NCBI GenBank assembly: GCA_017353855.1
Contig: JAFMSA010000315.1
Span: forward strand, 1-5,709
From: Alphaproteobacteria bacterium
Lineage (GTDB): Bacteria > Pseudomonadota > Alphaproteobacteria > ATCC43930 > CGMCC-115725
Length of the DNA stretch: 5,709 nt
Direction of reading: 5' to 3'
The translations under genes and the position numbers were made by a program. The notes beneath the pieces are model-generated. The model ran no database searches. It was given only the letters and a program-made list of their open reading frames with translations, and was not told the DNA's origin. Shown here piece by piece: positions 1-5,183 of this stretch. Within the stretch, counting starts at the first letter, position 1; each line of letters starts with the position of its first letter.

Positions 1-536
1 CCCTCGCAGCGGTCGAAGAAGGCGTCGAGATACCACACCATCTCGCCGAGATATTCACGGAGCGGCGGCGCCTCCGGGTCGAACGTCGCGAACCACAGGC
101 CCTTGTAGTGGTCGAGCTGCGCCACCGGCAAGAGGCCCCAGTGCTCGCGGTCGAGTTCGCTGTGATACGCCTCCTTCAGGTACGGCACGCCGGTGAGCTT
201 GCCGTCGTTGCGGTAGGTCCAGCCGTGATAGGCGCAGGTGAAGCTCGAGGCGTTGCCGATGTCGGCGCGGCATAGCCGGTTGCCGCGATGGCGGCAGACG
301 TTGAGGAAGGCGCGTACCGTGTCCTCGCCGTCGCGCGCGATGAGCACCGGGTCCTCGCCCATGTACGTCGTCAGGAAATCGCCGGGCAGCGGGATCTGGC
401 TGTCGTGGCACAGGAACAGCCAACAGCGCGCGAAGATCTGCTGCAGCTCCCGCTCGTAGATGTTCGGCTCTGTAAAGATGCGGCGGCTGACGAGGCCCTG
501 CTCGGGGTCGACGAGACCGTTCGTGTCGATTGTCAC
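1..536 (-). CDS. Rieske ring-hydroxylating oxygenase alpha subunit (N-terminal part, runs off the left edge)
   Basis: Large subunit of a Rieske non-heme iron oxygenase, which adds O2 to an aromatic ring to give a cis-dihydrodiol, using electrons from a ferredoxin or reductase. 178 codons are visible. The Rieske [2Fe-2S] motif is complete: C81-x-H83 (CRHRGN) followed after 17 residues by C101-x2-H104 (CAYHGWTY). The preceding segment (WLFLCHDSQIPLPGDF, about 39-54) and following segment (HYKGLWFATFDPEAPPL, about 143-159) resemble the biphenyl/naphthalene dioxygenase large-subunit group. The C-terminal catalytic domain with the mononuclear iron ligands lies outside the window; full-length relatives are about 430-460 residues. 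I chose the GTG at 536 because a GGAGG (545-549) sits 8 nt upstream and the preceding SDR stop is 1 nt away, which implies translational coupling. The beta subunit and electron-transfer partners are not visible. Substrate cannot be inferred. Confidence 0.93.
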   Translation of the reverse strand, partial: MTIDTNGLVDPEQGLVSRRIFTEPNIYERELQQIFARCWLFLCHDSQIPLPGDFLTTYMGEDPVLIARDGEDTVRAFLNVCRHRGNRLCRADIGNASSFTCAYHGWTYRNDGKLTGVPYLKEAYHSELDREHWGLLPVAQLDHYKGLWFATFDPEAPPLREYLGEMVWYLDAFFDRCE

Positions 537-537
537 G

Positions 538-1356
538 TCAACGTCCTCCGTGCGGCGAGGGCGGCCGCGGCCGGCGTAGCAGCGCGCCGGCATCGACCGT
601 CACGATCGTGCCGGTGACGCCGCGCGCGTCGCGCCGCGACGAGAGATAGAGATAGGCGCCGGCGAGGTCGGCGGGTTCGAGTGCAACATGCAGTGGGTTG
701 GCGGCGCGCAGCCGCTCGGCCATGTCGGGGGCAGAGAATTGCGAGCGGTCGTCGTTGCCGAGCGACTGCAGGCCCCGCAAATCGGTCAGGGTGCCGCCGG
801 GCGCGACGCCGTTGACGCGGACATCGGGCGCGAGCTCGACCGCCAGCTCGCGCACCAGCCCGACGACCGCATGCTTCGAGGCGGTGTAGATGGCGCCGCC
901 GCCGCCCGAATTCTGGCCCGCCACCGAAGCCGTGACGACGATCGAACCCTTGGTCTTGCGTAGCTCCGGCACAGCCGCGCGGATGCCGTAAATGAGACCC
1001 TTCACGTTGACCGCGAACAACTCGTCGAAAGCGCGGCCGAGCTGCTCTTCCGGCATCTCGGCGACGGCGGCGTAGACATCGAAGATGCCGGCATTGCCGA
1101 CAAACACGTCGAGACGCCCGAAAGCCCGCACGGTCTCGGCTACGGCGCGCTTGTCGTCGGCGAGCTGCGCTACATCCCCGGCGATGGCGACGATCTTGTC
1201 GCCCCCGAATTGGCTGCGCAGTTCTTCGGCGCGCTCGGCGACCCGCTCCGTGACCCCGACGCGCGCGCCCTCTTCGATGAAGCGGCTGACAACGGCGCGG
1301 CCGATCCCCGACCCGCCGCCCGTCACAAGCGCAACCTGACCCTCAAGAACGCCCAT
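538..1356 (-). CDS. cis-dihydrodiol dehydrogenase-like SDR oxidoreductase (BphB/HcaB type)
   Basis: A 272-residue classical short-chain dehydrogenase, predicted to oxidise a cis-dihydrodiol to a catechol with NAD+. Visible motifs are the nucleotide-binding TGGGSGIG (12-19), acidic D61 in AGDV, NAG (88-90), and the catalytic set N117 (NVKG), S144 (TASVAG), Y157 and K161 (YTASK). The stretches ELAVELAPDVRVNGVAPGG (170-188) and DLRGLQSLG (192-200) closely resemble the biphenyl and phenylpropionate dihydrodiol dehydrogenase branch. The ATG at 1356 is preceded by GGGAGA (1365-1370) at 8 nt. The gene lies directly upstream of the Rieske oxygenase, with 1 nt between stop and start, which strongly supports the dihydrodiol role. 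The last codons (HGGR) contain the oxygenase's SD. The SDR fold is certain and the exact substrate is unknown; other SDR alcohol dehydrogenase functions are possible but less likely in this context. Confidence 0.92.
   Translation of the reverse strand: MGVLEGQVALVTGGGSGIGRAVVSRFIEEGARVGVTERVAERAEELRSQFGGDKIVAIAGDVAQLADDKRAVAETVRAFGRLDVFVGNAGIFDVYAAVAEMPEEQLGRAFDELFAVNVKGLIYGIRAAVPELRKTKGSIVVTASVAGQNSGGGGAIYTASKHAVVGLVRELAVELAPDVRVNGVAPGGTLTDLRGLQSLGNDDRSQFSAPDMAERLRAANPLHVALEPADLAGAYLYLSSRRDARGVTGTIVTVDAGALLRRPRPPSPHGGR
545..549 (-). promoter_or_regulatory. Shine-Dalgarno site for the Rieske oxygenase, inside the SDR gene
   Basis: GGAGG on the minus strand, 8 nt before the GTG at 536. It lies within the last codons of the SDR gene (Gly-Gly) and decides the non-ATG start of the oxygenase. 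Confidence 0.8.
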
Positions 1357-1359
1357 CGC

Positions 1360-1538
1360 CTAGTTCTCCCAAGCGCGCCGCAATCGCTTCGGCACCAGTC
1401 CCCGGCCGGTGCCATACCGAACGAGATGCACGACGCCGTAGCCCGCCCCGGCCCAACCTCGCGCGACGCTCATTCACTCAGCAAGGCGAGCTCGGCATGC
1501 CCCCCTCCGACGCTCCAGCTTGCATACTTCCACGTCAT
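1360..1538 (-). pseudogene. small DUF4177-like protein split into two overlapping frames
   Basis: Two short frames lie head to tail upstream of the SDR. The first (1538-1470, 22 aa, MTWKYASWSVGGGHAELALL...) has a good SD, AGGAG at 1545-1549, 6 nt before its ATG. Its TGA overlaps the ATG of the second (1473-1360, 37 aa, ...VARGWAGAGYGVVHLVRYG...) as ATGA. The second ends 3 nt before the SDR start. Joined by a single -1 shift at the overlap they form a 59-residue chain. Its layout (M-x-W-x-Y start, a helix-like middle, then GW-x(n)-VVHLVRYG and a basic KR tail) resembles the small DUF4177-type family. This suggests a one-base deletion in an originally intact gene, a sequencing error, or less likely programmed frameshifting or two coupled peptides. 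The family assignment is by eye. The tight spacing supports its being the first gene of the SDR-oxygenase operon. Confidence 0.5.
1365..1370 (-). promoter_or_regulatory. Shine-Dalgarno site for the SDR gene
   Basis: GGGAGA on the minus strand, 8 nt before the ATG at 1356. It overlaps the final codons of the small upstream frame, whose TAG is at 1362-1360. Confidence 0.7.
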
Positions 1539-1563
1539 CTCAGGCTCCTAAGGGAGGGTCTTT
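1539..1563. promoter_or_regulatory. 25-bp divergent gap with back-to-back ribosome binding sites
   Basis: The gap separates the minus-strand ATG at 1538 from a plus-strand GTG at 1564. It contains AGGAG (minus, 1545-1549) and GGGAGGG (plus, 1552-1558), only 2 nt apart. A minus-strand TTGACA (1570-1565) has no matching -10 at 16-18 bp. The gap is too small for ordinary divergent promoters, so promoters would have to lie inside the flanking frames, or one of the two starts is not the original. Confidence 0.45.
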
Positions 1564-2050
1564 GTGTCAACCAATTTTCTCCGCCGCCAGGCAGCGGCAG
1601 TGTGGCAGGCCGCTGGTGCGGGAATTGCGACCGGTGGTATGAAGCGAAGCGAGTGGCGTTCCGTCGGCGACGCGTCGACCACGCACCGCGATTGGCGGTC
1701 AAGGAAGTGTGGCGCGCGCCAAATGCGGCTCGCCGATCACGACGTTTCGTTTGGCCGATGGCTATTTCTGCGGACCTTGTGCGAGAAGGACGGCATATAC
1801 TCAGCGCGATTTGAGCCTGGAAGCCGACGTCATGGAGCCGGCACGTTCATAGGCAATGAAAACCATGGAGCAACTCGGTTACGTCATCCGCCGCAGGCTG
1901 CCGGACAGCAAGAAGAAGACTACATCTTCCTGACGCCTCAGGGGGCGCTCGCAGAAAGAGCAGCTGATCCCGCTGGCGGAGGAGGTCAACGGGGTTGCCG
2001 TCCGAAACACCGCCGCAGGCGAGGTTTCGGCTGGGCGCGGTCTGCTGCCA
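1564..2050 (+). pseudogene. decayed MarR-family transcriptional regulator (several frameshifts and stops)
   Basis: No single frame encodes a protein, but pieces in successive frames assemble into a MarR winged-helix regulator. VAFRRRRVDHAPRLAVKEV starts at 1653 in one frame. RQMRLADHDVSFGRWLFLRTLCEKDGI starts at 1717 in a second and matches the helix before the DNA-binding domain. LSLEADVMEPARS, then a TAG (1850-1852), then AMKTMEQLGYVIRRRLPDSKKK are in a third frame from 1811 and match the recognition helix and wing. YIFLTPQG at 1921-1944 returns to the second frame. KEQLIPLAEEVNGVAV and AAGEVSAGRGLL from 1955 return to the third, after a TGA at 1931-1933. At least four frame changes and two stops exclude a working product. 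The GTG at 1564 with GGGAGGG 5 nt upstream is a plausible original start. Its divergent position beside the SDR-oxygenase operon is typical of a local MarR repressor. Both ends are approximate. Confidence 0.78.
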
Positions 2051-2461
2051 TCGTCACGGCTCCTTTGGGCTCTTGCCGTCGGGAAGTGGAAAGCACGACG
2101 GTTATGGGTTCGGTAAAGAGACCTTCTGACAACGGGCGAGACGCGCCGTAAGCAGTCGTAGAGCACAAAGCAGAACATCCGTCGGGTTCTGACCGAAGGC
2201 TGTCATTCGACCTTTGCAGCGCGATGGCTTTTCGGGACTCAGGTCGCCAGCGACCCAGATCGGCGCGCGCCCGATCTCGATGCTGCACGCGCCACTCGGA
2301 GGAGCGGCAGATACTAGCCGGCATCGCTGACGGCAATGCGACAGGAACTGCCGCGCATGGCCGAGGGATGTCGTTTCGTTGGCGGGGTCTCGCGATCGTG
2401 AGATGATTGCGCAGCAGACGACAGGAATATTGCCGACGTGTGACAATTCTCGGGTCACAGT
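2051..2461. other. intergenic stretch with no recognisable gene
   Basis: About 410 bases between the MarR relic and the decarboxylase gene. Open frames exist on both strands, for example minus 2458-2102, but none has a recognisable motif, a convincing SD or plausible composition. I read them as chance frames in GC-rich DNA or unrecognisable relic sequence. No tRNA, terminator with a T-run, or mobile-element end was seen. The only structured element is the inverted repeat at 2439-2459. Confidence 0.5.
2439..2459. repeat. inverted repeat TGTGAC-N9-GTCACA beside the decarboxylase stop
   Basis: Perfect 6-bp arms (2439-2444 and 2454-2459) around a 9-base spacer, starting 2 bp past the minus-strand stop of the decarboxylase. 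No T-run follows on the minus strand, so it is a weak terminator candidate. It could equally be a protein-binding dyad or chance. The TGTGA/TCACA halves recall CRP-type sites, but the spacer is longer than the usual 6 bp. Confidence 0.35.
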
Positions 2462-3322
2462 TCAGGCTAGTCGCATCAACGGCTTGCCCATCCGGATGAC
2501 GGCGCCCGGCCGCACAGAATCGCACAGCGCCACCCCTTTCGGCGCGAACACTATGATCGTCGAACCGTGCTCGAACCAGCCAATCTCCTGGCCTTTGCGG
2601 AACTCGGCACTGCAATGGAGCTCTATCGTCCCGCTGTAGGCCCGGACGACATCAAGAAAATGCAACCGGATTCCGGCGACCAGTATCGCGGCGACCGGGA
2701 CCATGGTGATTATGACACCGGGCTGGGGCATCACTGCGTGTATTACCGCCCGAGCGTTTCTACAGAAGAGCCTTTCGATCCGTTCCAGCGCGATCGGGTT
2801 GACGTTCCACGTGTCGCCGGAGATGTACGTGACCCGCTCGATCCGGCAGTCGCATGGCGCGTGAAAGCGGTGATACATGCTCGATGTGAGCCGCAGCGCC
2901 GCGTAATGCCCATCTATGTACAGCTGCACCACCTGCGGATCGACGAGCAGATCGTTTAGAGTATACACAAAGCCTTTGGCCTGGATCAGTCGGTCATGGT
3001 CGATCCTCCCGCAGGCGCCGACGATCGCGTCACAAGGGCTAGTGACGACGGCGGGATCGGGATCGATTGGACGAGCGCCCGGTTTGAGCTGCCGCGTGAA
3101 GCAGTCGTGCAGGCTGGTGAAACGCTGTGTCGCCGAGTCGCTGAGGTCCAGGTCGGCGAAGAGCCGCCACAGGCCAATGGAGGCTCGCGCCAGAAGGGGG
3201 CTTTCGATCCGGCTGAACCACCCGATAAAGCGATTCGCGAGCTGCCGCGGAATGCGGTTGGTGAGTAGGAAATTGATGTCCTCCTGCAACACTAGCTTGG
3301 CGAGTGCGGCCCGCATTGTCAT
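2462..3322 (-). CDS. phosphatidylserine decarboxylase-like pyruvoyl enzyme
   Basis: A 286-residue member of the phosphatidylserine decarboxylase (PSD) family, whose proenzymes self-cleave at Gly-Ser to make a pyruvoyl cofactor and remove the carboxylate of phosphatidylserine or, in some relatives, an amino acid. Visible landmarks are D98 in SPCDAIVG, where most relatives have SPVDG; YHRFHAP (150-156) with H151 and H154; and WFEHGSTIIVF (249-259), in which G253-S254 is the predicted cleavage site, with HGST in place of LGST. So the Asp/His/Ser triad is present and the enzyme is probably active. The frame stays open upstream to 3520, but that part is Arg-rich and overlaps the divergent aminotransferase. 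I chose the ATG at 3322, although its SD is weak; the ATG at 3316 is an alternative. No phosphatidylserine synthase gene lies beside it, so a non-housekeeping substrate is possible. Confidence 0.9.
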   Translation of the reverse strand: MTMRAALAKLVLQEDINFLLTNRIPRQLANRFIGWFSRIESPLLARASIGLWRLFADLDLSDSATQRFTSLHDCFTRQLKPGARPIDPDPAVVTSPCDAIVGACGRIDHDRLIQAKGFVYTLNDLLVDPQVVQLYIDGHYAALRLTSSMYHRFHAPCDCRIERVTYISGDTWNVNPIALERIERLFCRNARAVIHAVMPQPGVIITMVPVAAILVAGIRLHFLDVVRAYSGTIELHCSAEFRKGQEIGWFEHGSTIIVFAPKGVALCDSVRPGAVIRMGKPLMRLA

Positions 3323-3357
3323 GTTATTGCAATGCTCGCGCGATAGGGACGGGGCGG
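3323..3357. promoter_or_regulatory. 35-bp divergent gap between decarboxylase and aminotransferase
   Basis: The gap holds the palindrome ATTGCAAT (3326-3333), part of a CATTG-N11-CAATG dyad (3314-3334) that reaches into the decarboxylase start, and a purine-rich AGGGA before the plus-strand ATG. No convincing pair of -35/-10 boxes fits in either direction, so promoters must extend into the coding regions. The dyad could be an operator; this is inference. Confidence 0.35.
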
Positions 3358-5037
3358 ATGAACGGGACTTTCGCGACCGCCGCGCTCTACGGGTTGGGGA
3401 CGCTCGGAGCGGCCGCTGCAGCGGCCGCCGCAAAGTCGCGTCTCGACCTGTTGCGAGCCAAGCACCGCTCGCTCGGTGGCCACGCCCGCATCGCCAGGGG
3501 GGTCGCAAAGCTGCTTCCATCCTATCAATACGATGACGGCCGAATCTTCAAGGTCGACGGAGCACCGGACACGGTCGCTACAGCGCGACGTGACGACTTT
3601 CACCGCCTCGCTGCGCTCTTTCTTAGCCGGCATCCGCGGACGTTGCACCTGACGCACGAGACGATCGGACTAATTTCCGATATGCAGTTCACAGAAGCCT
3701 ACCGGGTGCCCTTTCAGTTCAGCCCGTACGTGCGGCAGCACCTGCCGGTCGGGACCTTCGTCGAATCGTCCGCCGGCGTGAAAGTTACCGACCTCGACGG
3801 CAGCGAGTTCTACGATCTGACCGGCGCGTATGGCGTCAACCTGTTCGGCCATGATTTTTACAAGGACTGCATCGCACGCGCAGTCGAGCGGGTCGGCGCG
3901 CTCGGCCCTGTCCTTGGTCCCTACCATCCGATCATCGCTGACAATGTGAACCGACTGACGCGCATCTCCGGGATGGACGAAGTCTCTTTCCACATGTCCG
4001 GCACCGAGGCGGTGATGCAGGCGGTGCGGCTGGCGCGGTACCACACGAGGCGCACGCATCTCGTCCGGTTCTGCGGTGCCTACCATGGCTGGTGGGACGA
4101 TGTGCAGCCAGGTCCCGGCAACCCGGTCGCGGTGCGTGAGACCTACACGCTGAAGGATATGTCCAACTCGACCCTGCGGGTGCTCCGCCGGCGCACCGAC
4201 ATCGCGTGTGTTCTCGTGAACCCAGTGCAGTCGATGCATCTCAACAAACCGGCACCGGCCGACTCGACTTTGGTCGACAGCGCCCGGCGGGCAGCGTTCG
4301 ATCGGGCAGCGTACACCGAATGGTTGAAAAAACTCCGTAGCGTTTGCAGCGAACGAGGGATCGTTTTGATCTTCGACGAAGTCTTCGCCGGCTTTCGGCT
4401 TGCACTCGGGGGCGCCCAGGAATATTTCGGCGTTGCGGCAGACCTTGTCACCTACGGCAAGACCCTGGGCGGTGGCTTGCCGATCGGCGCAGTGTGCGGC
4501 CGCCGTCATCTGATGAAGCGGTTTCGTGACGACCGTCCAGCTGACATCTGTTTCGCGCGCGGCACGTTCAATTCGCATCCGTATGTCATGGCCTCGGCTA
4601 ACGAATTCTTGTTGCGCCTGGAAGAGCCTGAAGTCGCCGCTTTGTACGACACCCTCGACGCGGTTTGGGATCGGCGAGCAGCACAGCTGAACCAACGATT
4701 GCACGCCGCCGGGCTGCCGGTCCGAGTGGCTAACCTCTCGTCGATCTGGATCATCTATTACACTCAGTCATCTTCGTACAACTGGATGTTCCAGTACTAT
4801 TTGCGGGCGCAAGGCTTGGCGTTGAACTGGACCGGCACCGGCCGGCTCATCTTCAGCTTGAACTACAGTGAGGCCGATTTCGAGGCAGTCACTGAGCGGA
4901 TTGTGACGGCGGCGCAGGCCATGCAGCAAGCCGGGTGGTGGTGGGCCGATCCACGCGCTAGCGACAATAGCATCAGGCGTCGCATCTTGCGCGAGATCCT
5001 CTCTCATCGGCTCTTGCCGGCGCGCCCCGGGAAGTGA
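3358..5037 (+). CDS. class III PLP aminotransferase, glutamate-1-semialdehyde aminomutase-like, with N-terminal extension
   Basis: A 559-residue fold-type I PLP enzyme. Landmarks, numbered from this ATG: FHMSGTEAV (211-219, phosphate loop), YHGWWDD (242-248, ring stacking), IFDEVFAGF (338-346, with D340 for the pyridine nitrogen), YGKTLGGGLPIGA (366-378, with K368 as Schiff-base lysine) and GTFNSHP (402-408). The pattern is closest to glutamate-1-semialdehyde aminomutases. Those are about 430 residues, so this protein carries roughly 120 extra N-terminal residues that begin with a hydrophobic Ala-rich stretch (about 6-25), a possible membrane anchor, followed by a basic region. The C-terminus is also basic (RRRILREILSHRLLPARPGK). 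I chose the ATG at 3358 over the in-frame ATG at 3304 because AGGGA lies 8 nt upstream and it avoids overlapping the decarboxylase start. It is unlikely to be housekeeping hemL. The amino donor and acceptor are unknown. Confidence 0.92.
   Translation: MNGTFATAALYGLGTLGAAAAAAAAKSRLDLLRAKHRSLGGHARIARGVAKLLPSYQYDDGRIFKVDGAPDTVATARRDDFHRLAALFLSRHPRTLHLTHETIGLISDMQFTEAYRVPFQFSPYVRQHLPVGTFVESSAGVKVTDLDGSEFYDLTGAYGVNLFGHDFYKDCIARAVERVGALGPVLGPYHPIIADNVNRLTRISGMDEVSFHMSGTEAVMQAVRLARYHTRRTHLVRFCGAYHGWWDDVQPGPGNPVAVRETYTLKDMSNSTLRVLRRRTDIACVLVNPVQSMHLNKPAPADSTLVDSARRAAFDRAAYTEWLKKLRSVCSERGIVLIFDEVFAGFRLALGGAQEYFGVAADLVTYGKTLGGGLPIGAVCGRRHLMKRFRDDRPADICFARGTFNSHPYVMASANEFLLRLEEPEVAALYDTLDAVWDRRAAQLNQRLHAAGLPVRVANLSSIWIIYYTQSSSYNWMFQYYLRAQGLALNWTGTGRLIFSLNYSEADFEAVTERIVTAAQAMQQAGWWWADPRASDNSIRRRILREILSHRLLPARPGK
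3409..3428. repeat. 20-bp perfect palindrome in the Ala tract
   Basis: GCGGCCGCTG followed directly by its reverse complement. It lies inside the aminotransferase gene and encodes most of the run of alanines in the hydrophobic N-terminal segment. It is probably a by-product of GCN alanine codons, but the symmetry is exact. Confidence 0.75.
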
Positions 5038-5183
5038 GCGTGACCCTTTCTTCCTAGTTCCCAGCCGGCCGCGCGGCGCCGACCCGCACCAGGCGAAACG
5101 TTCGGCAATCCGGCCGGTTGATGTAGCCCGCCTTTCCCGTCGGCACGGAGGTCGGTTACTCGGTGGTGCGGCAGAGTCCGTTT
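5038..5183. other. convergent intergenic gap
   Basis: 146 bases between the stops of the aminotransferase and the membrane protein. It is GC-rich, with short self-complementary runs (around 5065-5085), but there is no stem followed by a T-run, so I do not call a terminator. Confidence 0.4.

Noticed and set aside
1564..2151. A 195-codon plus-strand frame from the GTG at 1564 as an intact protein
   Set aside because: Only parts of it (about 1717-1809 and 1918-1950) match MarR; the intervening MarR segments are in other frames, so the long frame is an accident of GC-rich DNA across a relic.
1986..2615. Minus-strand frame of 209 codons across the intergenic stretch
   Set aside because: It overlaps both the MarR relic and the decarboxylase end out of frame, and has no recognisable motif or SD.
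3304..3357. Upstream ATG at 3304 as the aminotransferase start
   Set aside because: The extra 18 residues (MRPALSCYCN...) overlap the decarboxylase start antisense and have no SD, whereas the ATG at 3358 has one.
3323..3520. 66-codon N-terminal extension of the decarboxylase to the ATG at 3520
   Set aside because: It is Arg-rich low-complexity sequence, antisense to the aminotransferase N-terminus, and not PSD-like; the family match begins after the ATG at 3322.
3670..4704. Long minus-strand frame (344 codons) antisense to the aminotransferase
   Set aside because: It is a GC-driven shadow with no domain motif, while the plus strand has clear PLP-enzyme motifs throughout.
5050..5180. Rho-independent terminator in the convergent gap
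   Set aside because: Short GC-rich self-complementary runs exist, but no clear stem is followed by a T-run on either strand.
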